Source: Streptomyces sp. F001 | Lineage (GTDB): Bacteria; Actinomycetota; Actinomycetes; Streptomycetales; Streptomycetaceae | Length of the DNA stretch: 64,000 bases | Reading direction: 5' to 3' | Assembly: GCF_004187715.1 (NCBI RefSeq) | Contig: NZ_QZWF01000001.1 | Coordinates: 1,240,001 to 1,304,000 of the forward strand | Shown: positions 40,156 to 49,187 of the stretch, piece by piece | Position numbering within the stretch: the stretch's first letter is position 1 | Layout: each line of letters starts with the position of its first letter | Made by a program: the position numbers and the translations under genes | The notes under the pieces: generated by a model | What the model saw: the letters and a program-made list of their open reading frames with translations, nothing else | Databases searched by the model: none | What the model was told of the DNA's origin: nothing

Positions 40156-41200
40156 GCGAAGCGACGCTACGGCGCACAACAATGTGCGTACCGAGCAGAT
40201 GATGGTTCCCCCCGGATTGCTCGGGATCACGCAAAGCGATCCGCACAGCGGCACGACCAAGCTCCTCCGCAGGAGTACGCACGGTCGTGAGCGGCGGATT
40301 GAAATCCTCGGCCAGCGGAATGTCGTTGTACCCGACAACAGAGATGTCATCGGGGACGCTCAGCCCAGCATCGGCAATCGCGCGGAGCGCCCCCGCAGCG
40401 ACCATGTCGTCCCCCGCGAACACGGCCGTGAACTCCCGCGTCTCCTTGAGCAGTTCGGTCATCGCACGCAGCCCGGCCGCACGGCCGAGCCCACAGTCGA
40501 CCACGCGGCCGGCGCTCCGCGGCAGCCCATGCTCGGCGAGCGCCGCCCGATACCCGGCGACGCGGGCGTCGAGCGCGGTGTTGCCGGGCAGCCCGCCGAG
40601 GAACACGATCCTGCGGTGACCGGCGGACAGCAGATGAGCGGTGATCGCCCGCGCCCCCGCCTCGTTGTCGAACTCGACGACCAGCGCCGGGATGTCAGGA
40701 TCCGGCGCTGGTCGCCCGCACAGCACAAGCCGGCCCCCGGAGGAGTCCAGGGCCTGCGCATAGTGAGCCACGCGCGAGCGATACGCGTCGTCCTCGACGA
40801 CCCCGCCCACCAGGATCACCAGCCGTGCCCCCTCCTCCCGCATCAGCTGCACGAACTCCATCTCGCGCTGCGGATCCCCGCCGGTCGCGCCGACGACACA
40901 CAGCCAGCCCCGGTCGGCGGCCTCCGCCTCCACCCCCTCGGCGACCTGGGCATAGAAGGGGCTGGTGACCTGGCGGACGACGACCGCGGCCATCTTCCGG
41001 CCGCCGCCCACCAGCGCCCGCGCATGCGCGTTGGCGACGTAGTCGAGGTCGCGGGCGGCGCGCAGCACACGGGCCCTGGTCGCCGTGGGCACCGGGTGGT
41101 TGCCGCTGAGCGCACGGGACGCGGTGGCCATGGACACGCCGGCCCGTTCGGCGACGTCGCGGATCGTGACCCGCCGTTTGGCGCCCATGTCGTTCCCCAT
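40142..41200 (-). CDS. LacI family transcriptional regulator
   Basis: 352 residues. N-terminal helix-turn-helix and hinge: RVTIRDVAERAGVSMATASR, ALSGNHPVPTATRARVLRAA, YVANAHARALVGG. The sugar-binding domain follows with FYAQVAEGVEAEA, HLLSAGHRRIVFLGG, AVFAGDDMVAAGALRAI and PDDISVVGYNDIPLAEDFNP. It probably controls the adjacent transporter through the palindromes near 44.7 kb. ATG 41200 has AAGGGGAG upstream; ATG 41188 is an alternative. It is 32 bases downstream of the binding-protein gene. Confidence 0.92.
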   Translation of the reverse strand: MGNDMGAKRRVTIRDVAERAGVSMATASRALSGNHPVPTATRARVLRAARDLDYVANAHARALVGGGRKMAAVVVRQVTSPFYAQVAEGVEAEAADRGWLCVVGATGGDPQREMEFVQLMREEGARLVILVGGVVEDDAYRSRVAHYAQALDSSGGRLVLCGRPAPDPDIPALVVEFDNEAGARAITAHLLSAGHRRIVFLGGLPGNTALDARVAGYRAALAEHGLPRSAGRVVDCGLGRAAGLRAMTELLKETREFTAVFAGDDMVAAGALRAIADAGLSVPDDISVVGYNDIPLAEDFNPPLTTVRTPAEELGRAAVRIALRDPEQSGGNHHLLGTHIVVRRSVASPGAP

Positions 41201-41232
41201 CCGCCGCGTCTCCCCTTCCTGCCAGTGGTTCT

Positions 41233-42882
41233 TCAGGTGTTGGCCGCGTAGTCCTGCGCGAGCTCCTCGGCCATTCTGTCGCCGCCCCGGTCCCGCCACC
41301 GCTTCACCGTCGCGTCCCATTCGGACAGCGGGATGCGGCCCGCGACGATGCCGGTGACGGTGTCGTCGAGGAGCGCCTTGAGCGTGGTGCCCTGGGCGTT
41401 GTTCGTGCGGGACTGCAGGCCGAAGGAGGCGTTGCGGATGGCGTGCGGGACGACCTTCTGCTGCCAGGCGTGCAGGGCCCGTACGGCGTCGGGCATACCG
41501 GGAACGAACAGCACCTGGGGGCCTTCGGCGAGGTACTTCAGCGGCAGGTTGGTGTTGTTCTCGACCTCGCCGAGCTTGGTGGGCTCGGGCGAGCCGTCCT
41601 TGCCGCGGGTGAAGTGGGTACCCTCGACGCCGTAGTGGACGAGTTCCCACTCCTGGCTGCCGAAGGGGGCGGCGAGGTAGTCGAGGATGCGCAGCAGCAG
41701 CTCGATGCGTTCCTTCTTCGCCTTCTTCAGCACGGTGTAGCCGAAGGAGCGGCGGGCGGCGACGATGCCGCCGGGCTCGCCGCCGACGCTGTACGGCAGT
41801 GCCGCGGCCGGGGTCAGCTTGCCCTTCGACTCCTGGTACTTGGGCAGGTAGGCACCGAAGCCGTCCTGCATGGAGCCGACGGTGCCGTTGTAGTAGAGCG
41901 TGGTCAGGTCGATCTGGGAGATGGACGTGGCGTCGGGGTGGTACGAGCCGTTCTTGCGGAGCTGCGCCTGGAAGGCGATGGCCGCCTTGTAGCGTTCGTC
42001 GGCCCAGCCTGGCTGGAAGGTGCCGTCCTTGGTGACGGCCCAGCCCTGGGGCGCGTTGTGGGCGGCGGAGTGCACGGCGTTGCCGAACAGGGAGCCCTGA
42101 GCGGCGCCGAGGGCGTACGTCCGTCCCTTGGTCGCCTGCTTGGCGACGGCGGTGAAGTCGTCGGACGTCCAGCCCTCCTTCATGCCCGCGTCGGTGAACA
42201 TGCCCTGGTTGATCCAGAGGGTGGAGCCGGGCAGCGGGCGTTCCAGGGGGATGCCGTAGAGGCGGCCGCCGATACGGCCCATGTCCTGCCAGGCGTGGGT
42301 CGGGATGTTGGCGAGGTTGGGGTAGGCCTCGATCGCGTCGCCGGACAGGAACGGTGTGAGGTCCTCGGCGCGTCGCTGCACGAACTCGGCCTCGCGGGGC
42401 AGCACGAACCCGGAGAAGAGGTTGATGACGTCCGGCAGGGAGTCGGCGTCGCCGGCCATCACGGTGGCCATCTTCTTCTGGTAGTCGGCCTGGGAGACGA
42501 TCGTGTACTCGATCTTCACGCCGAGGGCCTTCTCGACCGCGGCCCAGAACCGGTTGGCGGAGGCCGGTTTCGGGGGTGTGCCGAACGAGACCGACATGAC
42601 CTTGATGGTGGAGCCGTCGCCCGGGGTGCGGGCGACGGACCTGACCAGGTCGGTGGGGTAGGAGGTGTAGCCGGCCTGGACGCCCGCCTGCGTGGGGGCG
42701 AGGTCCGGCTCGGGGCCGGTCGCGGGCTTGTACGCGGGCCAGGGCGCGAGCTTCTTGCCCGCGTTGGAGACGTCGCTGTCGCCGCCGGAGGAGGAGCAGG
42801 CGGTCAGCAGACCGGGGACGGAGACCGCGGCGCCACCGGCGGCCAGGGAACGCAGCAGGGTACGTCGGGACATGCGGGGCAT
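41233..42882 (-). CDS. Extracellular sugar-binding lipoprotein (Tat signal)
   Basis: 549 residues. The signal SRRTLLRSLAAGGAAVSVPG has twin arginines, and LLTACSSSGG gives a lipobox with Cys as lipid-attachment site. The mature protein matches the long LipO/YtcQ-like binding proteins of oligosaccharide ABC systems: VMSVSFGTPPKPASANRFW, PDVINLFSGFV, GIPLERPLPGSTLWINQGMF, YNGTVGSMQDGFGAYLPKY. ATG 42882 is used. The permease genes lie just upstream on the same strand. Substrate unknown; pectin-, rhamnogalacturonan- or other plant-derived oligosaccharides are plausible. Confidence 0.9.
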   Translation of the reverse strand: MPRMSRRTLLRSLAAGGAAVSVPGLLTACSSSGGDSDVSNAGKKLAPWPAYKPATGPEPDLAPTQAGVQAGYTSYPTDLVRSVARTPGDGSTIKVMSVSFGTPPKPASANRFWAAVEKALGVKIEYTIVSQADYQKKMATVMAGDADSLPDVINLFSGFVLPREAEFVQRRAEDLTPFLSGDAIEAYPNLANIPTHAWQDMGRIGGRLYGIPLERPLPGSTLWINQGMFTDAGMKEGWTSDDFTAVAKQATKGRTYALGAAQGSLFGNAVHSAAHNAPQGWAVTKDGTFQPGWADERYKAAIAFQAQLRKNGSYHPDATSISQIDLTTLYYNGTVGSMQDGFGAYLPKYQESKGKLTPAAALPYSVGGEPGGIVAARRSFGYTVLKKAKKERIELLLRILDYLAAPFGSQEWELVHYGVEGTHFTRGKDGSPEPTKLGEVENNTNLPLKYLAEGPQVLFVPGMPDAVRALHAWQQKVVPHAIRNASFGLQSRTNNAQGTTLKALLDDTVTGIVAGRIPLSEWDATVKRWRDRGGDRMAEELAQDYAANT

Positions 42883-42921
42883 GGGAGACCGACCTTTCTG
42901 GATGCGGCTCTTGATGGGGTG

Positions 42922-43809
42922 TCAGCTCTTGATGGCGCCGGTGAGCACGCCTTTGGTGAAGTACTTCTGCAGGAAGGGGTAGACGAGCAGGATCGGCACG
43001 GTGGCGATCACCAGTACCGCCATCTGCACGGTCTGCGGGGCCGTGATGGTGGCCTCGCCGGTGGTCGCGTCGGTGAGCCCGGATCCGGCCACCACATAGG
43101 TGCGCAGCACCTGTTGCAGGGGCCAGTGGTCGCTCTCCAGGTAGAGCGAGGCATAGAACCAGGAGTTCCAGTACGCCACCGCGTAGAACAGGCCCACGAC
43201 GGCGAGCGCGGCCTTGGACAGCGGCAGCACGATCGAGAACAGCACCCGCCAGTCCCCCGCCCCGTCGAGGCGGGCCGCCTCGTACAGCTCCTCGGGGATG
43301 CCCTGGAAGAAGCCCCGCAGGACGACGAGGTTGAACACGTTCACCAGGACGGGCAGGACCAGGGAGGCATAGTTGTCCAGCAGGCCCAGCTCCTTGACCA
43401 GCAGGAAGCTGGGGATCATGCCGGGCGGGAACAGGAACGTGAACAGGATGAGCAGCAGCACCGGCCGGCCGCCGAACACACCGGGGCGGGACAGCGCGTA
43501 GGCGAGGGTCACCGTGCAGGCGAGGCTGAGGAGCGTGCCGACGATCGTGACTCCGGCACTGACGCCGAGGGCGTGGGTGACGATGCCGCCGTCGAGGATG
43601 TCCCGGTACGCGTCCAGGGACGGCTCGGTCGGCCACAGCACCCAGCCGCCGTTGGCAACGACCTCGTCCGTGGAGGCCAGCGACGTAGAGACGATCACCA
43701 GGAACGGCACGCACACCAGCAGCACGACCGTGGCGAGCGCGAGGACCTTGCCGGCCTGGGTGAGGGGCCGGGGCTTTTCCAGCCAGCCCGGCCGTGCGGA
43801 TGCGCTCAC
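42922..43809 (-). CDS. Carbohydrate ABC transporter permease (MalG/LplC-like)
   Basis: 295 residues with six transmembrane helices. The ATPase-contact EAA loop reads EELYEAARLDGAGDWRVLFS, typical for sugar permeases. First helix near residues 18-40 (KVLALATVVLLVCVPFLVIV). GTG 43809 overlaps the stop of the partner permease by 4 bases, with AGGGGG upstream. No ATPase is present in the locus; a shared MsiK-like one is likely. Confidence 0.92.
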   Translation of the reverse strand: MSASARPGWLEKPRPLTQAGKVLALATVVLLVCVPFLVIVSTSLASTDEVVANGGWVLWPTEPSLDAYRDILDGGIVTHALGVSAGVTIVGTLLSLACTVTLAYALSRPGVFGGRPVLLLILFTFLFPPGMIPSFLLVKELGLLDNYASLVLPVLVNVFNLVVLRGFFQGIPEELYEAARLDGAGDWRVLFSIVLPLSKAALAVVGLFYAVAYWNSWFYASLYLESDHWPLQQVLRTYVVAGSGLTDATTGEATITAPQTVQMAVLVIATVPILLVYPFLQKYFTKGVLTGAIKS

Positions 43810-44717
43810 TTGTAGACCCCCTGTTCGCCCAGGCGGTGGGCGACCTTGTTGGCGGCGTAGACGAGGAGGGCGCCGATGACGCCCTTGAACAGGCCCGCGG
43901 CGGCGGCGAATCCGTAGTCGCCGCCGACGATGCCCTGGTAGTAGACGAAGGTGTCGATGATCTCGGCGGCCTCGGGACCGACCGCGTCGCGTTGCAGCAG
44001 CATCTGCTCGAAGCCGACGGAGAGGATGTCGCCGAGCCGCATGATGAGCAGCAGCACGATCACCGGGCGGATGGCGGGCAGGGTGACGTGCCAGAAGCGC
44101 CGCCAGGGACCCGCCCCGTCGATCGCGGCGGCCTCGTACTGCTGCTCGTCGACCTGGGACAGCGCGGCGAGGAAGATGATCGTGCCCCAGCCGGCGTCCT
44201 TCCAGATGACCTGGGCGACGACGAGCGGCTTGAAGGCGTCCGGGTTGCCGATGATGTCGACGGTGTGCAGCCCGGCGCCGCTCAGGGTGCTGTTGAGCAG
44301 TCCGGTGTCGCCGAGTACCTGCTGGAAGAGGGCGACGACGATCACCCAGGAGATGAAGTGCGGCAGATACGCCACCGACTGCACGAAGCGCCGGACCGTG
44401 CTCCACGTCAAGCTGTGCAGGAGCAGGGCGAGCGCGAGCGGCACCGGGAAGTAGAAGACCAGCTGGAGGACGGCGATCCAGAGGGTGTTGACGACGGAGG
44501 ACCAGAAGGCCCCGTCCTCGAACATGCGCTGGAAGTTGCCCAGTCCGACCCAGGGGCTGCCCCACAGGCCGTCGAAGGGCACGTACTCCTTGAACGCGAT
44601 GACGTTGCCGACCAGTGCGCCGTAGTGGAACAGCAGGAAGTAGGCGAGGCCGGGCAGCATGAGCAGGAAGAGAGTTCGGCTCCGTTCGTGAAAGCGCTTT
44701 CGCCGAACAACGGCCAC
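43806..44717 (-). CDS. Carbohydrate ABC transporter permease (MalF/LplB-like)
   Basis: 303 residues, six helices. EAA loop: EQQYEAAAIDGAGPWRRFWH. The start region FLLMLPGLAYFLLFHYGALVG forms the first helix. GTG 44717 has AGGGGGAACC upstream. First gene of the transport operon. Its codons 7-10 contain the LacI-type palindrome AAAGCGCTTT. Confidence 0.92.
   Translation of the reverse strand: MAVVRRKRFHERSRTLFLLMLPGLAYFLLFHYGALVGNVIAFKEYVPFDGLWGSPWVGLGNFQRMFEDGAFWSSVVNTLWIAVLQLVFYFPVPLALALLLHSLTWSTVRRFVQSVAYLPHFISWVIVVALFQQVLGDTGLLNSTLSGAGLHTVDIIGNPDAFKPLVVAQVIWKDAGWGTIIFLAALSQVDEQQYEAAAIDGAGPWRRFWHVTLPAIRPVIVLLLIMRLGDILSVGFEQMLLQRDAVGPEAAEIIDTFVYYQGIVGGDYGFAAAAGLFKGVIGALLVYAANKVAHRLGEQGVYK
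44688..44703. promoter_or_regulatory. LacI-type operator inside the 5' end of the permease gene
   Basis: GTGAAAGCGCTTTCGC with palindromic core GAAAGCGCTTTC. It matches the CRE/LacI-family half-site pattern and lies 14-29 bases inside the coding sequence, where bound repressor could block elongation. Confidence 0.75.
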
Positions 44718-44754
44718 GGTTCCCCCTCATGTCTCTGGATCGGCGTGAGGGGAA

Positions 44755-44770
44755 GTTAAAGCGCTTTCAT
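44755..44770. promoter_or_regulatory. LacI-type operator upstream of the sugar transporter operon
   Basis: TTAAAGCGCTTTCATT with the palindrome AAAGCGCTTT, 38-53 bases upstream of the permease GTG. It pairs with the site inside the gene at a centre-to-centre distance of about 67 bases. Confidence 0.8.
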
Positions 44771-44795
44771 TCGACAGTCAACAGCCCTGACACAG

Positions 44796-44839
44796 AAAAG
44801 GCGTTGGCCCACGTCAGGGCAGGCGCCTCGACGTGGGCC
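44796..44839 (-). terminator. Intrinsic terminator of the LAETG protein gene
   Basis: Minus-strand hairpin with 10-bp arms GGCCCACGTC/GACGTGGGCC (44,806-44,815 and 44,830-44,839), loop 14 bases, then AACGCCTTTTCTGTG, including a short T run. It lies 34 bases after the wall-protein stop and between it and the sugar operon promoter. Confidence 0.75.
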
Positions 44840-44844
44840 ACAGA

Positions 44845-44860
44845 GTGAAAACGCTTCCAC
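44845..44860. promoter_or_regulatory. Weaker third LacI-type operator
   Basis: GTGAAAACGCTTCCAC is a degenerate form of the two nearby palindromes, about 90 bases further upstream. It could allow looping. Lower match, so lower confidence. Confidence 0.45.
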
Positions 44861-44872
44861 TCCTCGTCTATG

Positions 44873-45784
44873 TCAGCTCCGCCTGCGGCGCGCCAGGGCC
44901 ACCGCTCCCCCGCCCGCCGCCAGCAGCGCGACGGCGCCGCCCGCGATGTACGGAGTCATCGAGCTGCCGCCCGTCTCGGCCAGACCCGACTCGGCGGCCG
45001 CACCCTGGGGCTTCACGTCGCCGGCCGGATCCGCGCTCGGCGACGCGGTCTGCTCCGCAGGAGCCGCCGGCGCCTCGCAGGTCGCCTTCGCGAGCGTCAG
45101 CGTGCCCTCGACCTCGGCGACGTTCAGCTTCAACGGGTTGACGGAGACCTTGAGTTCGAGGGCCGTGGCAGCTGCCGTACGGGAGGTCGTCTCCCGCTGC
45201 GAGAGGTCCAGGCGCACCTCGCCCACGCCCGGGACCGTGACGTCGGTCGGGCCACCGGCGGTGAGCGTCACGCGCTTGCCCAGTACCGTCACCGCACCCA
45301 GCACGTTGGCATCGGCGACCGGCGCCTTCCCGGCCGCGCAGGTCGCCGTCGAGGTGATGCCCTCGACCTCGATGAGGGACAGCAGCGGCAGACCGGGGAC
45401 GTGGAGCTGGGCGTCGGCCAGCCGCGTGGAGCCCTCCGCCTTCTCGGCGGTCACCGTCGCCTTGGCCTGCGCCACGTCCGCGCGCAGCACGGTGAACGGG
45501 TTTCCCCCGTCGACACCGTCCAACTGGGCGGTCAGCGCGGTCTTCTCGGCGCTCTGCGGCGCCTGGACCTCGTTGAGGGAGACCGCGAGCGGGACGTTCA
45601 CGGTCTTGTTGAGCAGGGACACATCGAGCCCGGTGCGCAGGACGACGGCGCTCGCGCGCCCCTGCTCGTCGGTCGCGTGCGCGGAGCCCGCGCCGGCCAG
45701 CGCCCCGGGACCGGAGGCGAGGACGGCGGCGGCCGCCACGGCGGCCGAACGGCGGGCAGGTCTGCGGAAGTTGACGCTGTTCAA
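44873..45784 (-). CDS. LAETG-anchored cell wall protein (SCO1860-like)
   Basis: 303 residues. Signal peptide AAVAAAAVLASGPGALAGAG ending near SAHA. The exported part has repeated strands with paired Cys (TATCAAGKAP, KATCEAPA). The end has the sortase signal LAETGGSS, a hydrophobic helix (PYIAGGAVALLAAGGGAVALA) and RRRRS, so a class E sortase probably anchors it. Start is TTG 45784, chosen because GGGAG lies 8 bases upstream. Role unknown. Confidence 0.85.
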   Translation of the reverse strand: MNSVNFRRPARRSAAVAAAAVLASGPGALAGAGSAHATDEQGRASAVVLRTGLDVSLLNKTVNVPLAVSLNEVQAPQSAEKTALTAQLDGVDGGNPFTVLRADVAQAKATVTAEKAEGSTRLADAQLHVPGLPLLSLIEVEGITSTATCAAGKAPVADANVLGAVTVLGKRVTLTAGGPTDVTVPGVGEVRLDLSQRETTSRTAAATALELKVSVNPLKLNVAEVEGTLTLAKATCEAPAAPAEQTASPSADPAGDVKPQGAAAESGLAETGGSSMTPYIAGGAVALLAAGGGAVALARRRRS

Positions 45785-46006
45785 GGGTGAGACTCCCGTG
45801 AGAGACGAGCTTGGGACCCGGCAAGAATTACGCACCGAGAGTGAACCGTCAGCCACCAGAGGTGACTTCACCCCAACGTGTGGTTTTCGTGTGTTGTTTC
45901 GAATCTCCGCGCCGAGAGGCGGCGGGGCACGAGCGCTCCTATGGTGGTGGTACAGGGCCTTGCGGCCCAGGTCGCGGGCCTCTCCTGAGGTGCCTGGAGT
46001 CAGCCC

Positions 46007-47257
46007 ATGACGCGCTCGTACGGACGTCTGCGCAGGGGGGCCGTCACCGCCGCTGCAGTGGGCGTACTCGTGGTGCCGCTCGGGGGCGGAACCGCCTTCG
46101 GTGCGCCGTCGCTCGCGCCCACCACCGCCACCGGCATGGAACAGCCGTCGCCCTCGCCCTCGGACGACTTCCGCGCGCTCACCCCCGAGGTGAAACAGCA
46201 AGTCGACGAGGCCGTCCAGCGGGTCATGCGCGAGGCGAACGTGCCCGGGGTGACCGTGGGGCTGTGGACGCCGGACAAGGGGAATCACGTGAGGTCGTTC
46301 GGCGTCGCCGACAAGGACAGCGGCCGGAGGATGTCGCCGGATCTGTACATGCGTATCGGCAGCGAGACCAAGACCTTCACCGTGACGGCGCTGCTGAAGC
46401 TGGTCGACGACGGCAAGGTCGAACTGGACGACACGATCGGCGAGTACGTCGACGGTGTGCCGGGCGGGGACCGGATCACCCTGCGCCAGCTGGCCGGGAT
46501 GCGCAGCGGGCTCTTCAACTACACCGAGGACCCGGACTTCTTCAAGGCGCTGACGTCCGATCCTCAGCGGTCCTTCACGCCGCAGCAACTGCTCGACTAC
46601 GCGTTCAAGCACCCCGTGCTGTTCCAGCCGGGCGAGAAGTTCTCCTACTGCAACACCAACCTCATCCTGCTCGGCCTGGTCGTCGAGGAAGCCGGCGGAC
46701 AGCCGCTCGGCGAGTACATCGAGGAGAACATCCTCGAACCGGCCGACATGTACCGCACGATCTTCCCGACCGACGCGGCCTTGCCGAGTCCGCACGCGCA
46801 GGGGTACACGGACCAGACCGCGGACGGGAAGGTCGCCAACAGCACCGACTGGAATCCCTCCTGGGGCTGGGCGGCCGGCGCGATGATCTCCACGCTGGAG
46901 GATCTGCGGATCTGGGCACCCACCGTCGCCACCGGCGTCCTGCCCGACGGGGACATCCTGATCAGCCCCGCCATCCAGAAGCAGCGGCTCGACACGCCGC
47001 CCACCACCATCCCGGGCGCCGGGTACGGCCTCGGCATCTTCAACGTCCAGGGCTGGATCGGCCACAACGGCTCGCTGCCCGGCTACGAGTCCCTGACCAT
47101 CTACCTGCCGTCGGCAGAGGCCACCATCGTCGTGCTGCTGAACACCGACATCAACCACGACGACACGGAGCCCAGCACACTCTTCGGCGATGCAATCACG
47201 AAGATCGTCAGTCCGCAGCACGTCTTCAACCTGCCCGCGCAGCCCGCGGCCCGCTGA
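46007..47257 (+). CDS. Secreted serine beta-lactamase-fold hydrolase (DD-peptidase/class C type)
   Basis: 416 residues with signal peptide (RRGAVTAAAVGVLVVPLGGG then TAFGA). Active-site motifs: SETK (S119-K122), YCN in KFSYCNTNLILLG, and HNG in GHNGSLPGYES. These match the R61 DD-peptidase/class C beta-lactamase family. It may trim peptidoglycan stem peptides or cleave another ester or amide. ATG 46007 is the start; it diverges from the LAETG gene across 222 bases. Confidence 0.9.
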   Translation: MTRSYGRLRRGAVTAAAVGVLVVPLGGGTAFGAPSLAPTTATGMEQPSPSPSDDFRALTPEVKQQVDEAVQRVMREANVPGVTVGLWTPDKGNHVRSFGVADKDSGRRMSPDLYMRIGSETKTFTVTALLKLVDDGKVELDDTIGEYVDGVPGGDRITLRQLAGMRSGLFNYTEDPDFFKALTSDPQRSFTPQQLLDYAFKHPVLFQPGEKFSYCNTNLILLGLVVEEAGGQPLGEYIEENILEPADMYRTIFPTDAALPSPHAQGYTDQTADGKVANSTDWNPSWGWAAGAMISTLEDLRIWAPTVATGVLPDGDILISPAIQKQRLDTPPTTIPGAGYGLGIFNVQGWIGHNGSLPGYESLTIYLPSAEATIVVLLNTDINHDDTEPSTLFGDAITKIVSPQHVFNLPAQPAAR

Positions 47258-47275
47258 TCCGTCCGCGCGAGCGCC

Positions 47276-48367
47276 CTACCCGACGACCCGCCCATTCAGC
47301 ACGATCCGCGAAGGCGCCGCCAGGACGCGTACGTCCGCCCGCGGGTCGGACGCGTACACCACGAGGTCCGCCGCCGCCCCCTCCTCCAGGCCGGGGCGGC
47401 CGAGCCACTGGTGGGCCGCCCAGGTCGTCGCCGAGAGCGCCTCGACCGGTGGGATGCCGGCGGTGACCAGTTCCGCGACCTCGGCCGCCACCAGGCCGTG
47501 GGGCAGGGTGCCGCCCGCGTCCGTGCCGACGAAGACCGGGATGCCGGCGTCGTACGCCGAGCGCACGGTGTCGTAGCGCCGCTCGTGCAACCGTCGCATG
47601 TGCTCCGACCAGCGCGGGAACCTGGACTCGCCGCTGTCGGCCAGCTTCGGGAAGGTGGCGATGTTGACGAGGGTCGGCACGATCGCCACCCCCCGATCGG
47701 CGAACAGCGGAATCAGGTCCTCCGTCAGGCCCGTCGCGTGCTCGATGCAGTCGATGCCCGACTCGACCAGGTCCCGCAGGGAGTCCTCGGCGAAGCAGTG
47801 GGCGGTCACGCGGGCGCCCAGGCGGTGGGCCTCCGCGATTCCCGCCTCCACCGCCTCGCGCGGCCAGCAGGCCGACAGGTCGCCCACCTCGCGGTCGATC
47901 CAGTCGCCGACCAGCTTCACCCAGCCGTCGCCGCGCCGGGCCTCCTGGGCGACGTAGGCGACCAGGTCGTCCGGTTCGATCTCGTGCGCGTAGCCGCGGA
48001 TGTAGCGGCGGGTGCGGGCGATGTGCCGGCCGGCCCGGATGATCTTCGGCAGGTCCTCGCGGTCGTCGATCCAGCGGGTGTCGGAGGGTGAGCCGGCGTC
48101 GCGGATCAGCAGGGTGCCCGCGTCGCGGTCGGTCAGCGCCTGCTTCTCCGCGATGTCGTCGTCGACGGGGCCGTGCGCGCCGAGGCCGACATGGCAGTGC
48201 GCGTCGACGAGGCCGGGCAGGGCCCAGCCCTCGACGGTGCGGATGTCGCGGGCGCCGACGGGACGGTCGTAGGAGATCCGGCCGTCGACGACCCACAGCT
48301 CGTCCCGGACGTCGTCGGGTCCGACGAGCACCCGTCCCTTCACCCGCAGCACAGCGCCATTCCTCAT
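47276..48367 (-). CDS. Amidohydrolase family protein (imidazolonepropionase/prolidase-like)
   Basis: 363 residues of the metal-dependent amidohydrolase fold: WALPGLVDAHCHVGLG (HxH ligands), LIRDAGSPSDTRW, VKLVGDWIDREVG (Lys), ARVTAHCFAEDSL and CIEHATGLTEDL (two His), FVGTDAGGTLPHG (Asp). Substrate unknown. It lies 25 bases after the amino-acid transporter ATPase on the same strand, so they may be one operon and the substrate a peptide or N-acyl amino acid. ATG 48367 or GTG 48376 could be the start. Confidence 0.85.
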   Translation of the reverse strand: MRNGAVLRVKGRVLVGPDDVRDELWVVDGRISYDRPVGARDIRTVEGWALPGLVDAHCHVGLGAHGPVDDDIAEKQALTDRDAGTLLIRDAGSPSDTRWIDDREDLPKIIRAGRHIARTRRYIRGYAHEIEPDDLVAYVAQEARRGDGWVKLVGDWIDREVGDLSACWPREAVEAGIAEAHRLGARVTAHCFAEDSLRDLVESGIDCIEHATGLTEDLIPLFADRGVAIVPTLVNIATFPKLADSGESRFPRWSEHMRRLHERRYDTVRSAYDAGIPVFVGTDAGGTLPHGLVAAEVAELVTAGIPPVEALSATTWAAHQWLGRPGLEEGAAADLVVYASDPRADVRVLAAPSRIVLNGRVVG

Positions 48368-48392
48368 GAGCTGCACTGTAGTCAGGCGGGCT

Positions 48393-49187
48393 CTACTCGC
48401 TCTTCCCACCCACCTGGTCCGAGGTCTCCTCCTCCACGTTCGCCATCGCCGGGTCGAGGAGACGGGAGAGGAAGTGGCGGGTGCGTTCGTGGCGGGGGTG
48501 GGCGATGACCTGGTCGGGGGTGCCGTCCTCGACGATCACGCCGCCGTCCATGAAGACGACCCGGTCGGCGACCTCGCGGGCGAAGGTCATCTCGTGGGTG
48601 ACGACCATCATCGTCATGCCCTCGTTCGCAAGCATGCGCATGACGGCCAGGACGTCCCCCACCAGCTCCGGGTCGAGCGCCGAGGTCGGCTCGTCGAACA
48701 GCATCACCTCGGGGCCCATCGCCAGGGCGCGGGCGATGGCGACGCGCTGCTGCTGGCCGCCGGAGAGGGAGGAGGGGTAGGCGGTCGCCTTCTCCGACAG
48801 GCCCACACGTTCGAGGTTCTCGGCGGCGACCCGGGCCGCCTCCGCCTTGCCCCGCCCGAGCACCCGGCGCTGCGGCAGCGCGAGGTTCTCGGTCACCGTG
48901 AGGTGCGGGAAGAGGTTGAACTGCTGGAAGACCATGCCGATCCGGCGGCGTACCGCGTCGATGTCGACATCGGGGTCGGTGACCTCCGTACCGCCGACGA
49001 AGACCTGGCCCTTGGTCGGCTCCTCCAGGAGGTTCACGCAGCGCAGCAGCGTCGACTTGCCCGAGCCGGACGGGCCGATGACGCAAGAGACCTCGCCCTG
49101 GCCGATCTCCAGGTCGATGCCGCGCAGCACCTCGTTGTCGCCGAAGGATTTGTACAGCTCGCGGATCTCGATTTCCGGACGGCTCAT
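48393..49187 (-). CDS. Polar amino acid ABC transporter ATP-binding protein (GlnQ-like)
   Basis: 264 residues. Walker [11 protein letters not shown]-loop [10 protein letters not shown], signature SLSGGQQQR, Walker [13 protein letters not shown], switch His in VVTHEMTF. The ATG overlaps the permease stop by 4 bases. Third gene of the binding protein-permease-ATPase operon. A C-terminal extension ([20 protein letters not shown]) is acidic. Confidence 0.94.
   Translation of the reverse strand: MSRPEIEIRELYKSFGDNEVLRGIDLEIGQGEVSCVIGPSGSGKSTLLRCVNLLEEPTKGQVFVGGTEVTDPDVDIDAVRRRIGMVFQQFNLFPHLTVTENLALPQRRVLGRGKAEAARVAAENLERVGLSEKATAYPSSLSGGQQQRVAIARALAMGPEVMLFDEPTSALDPELVGDVLAVMRMLANEGMTMMVVTHEMTFAREVADRVVFMDGGVIVEDGTPDQVIAHPRHERTRHFLSRLLDPAMANVEEETSDQVGGKSE

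Noticed and set aside
41443..43815. Plus-strand 790-codon frame opposite the sugar transporter genes
   Set aside because: Antisense shadow of three well-recognised genes; no start signal or domain.
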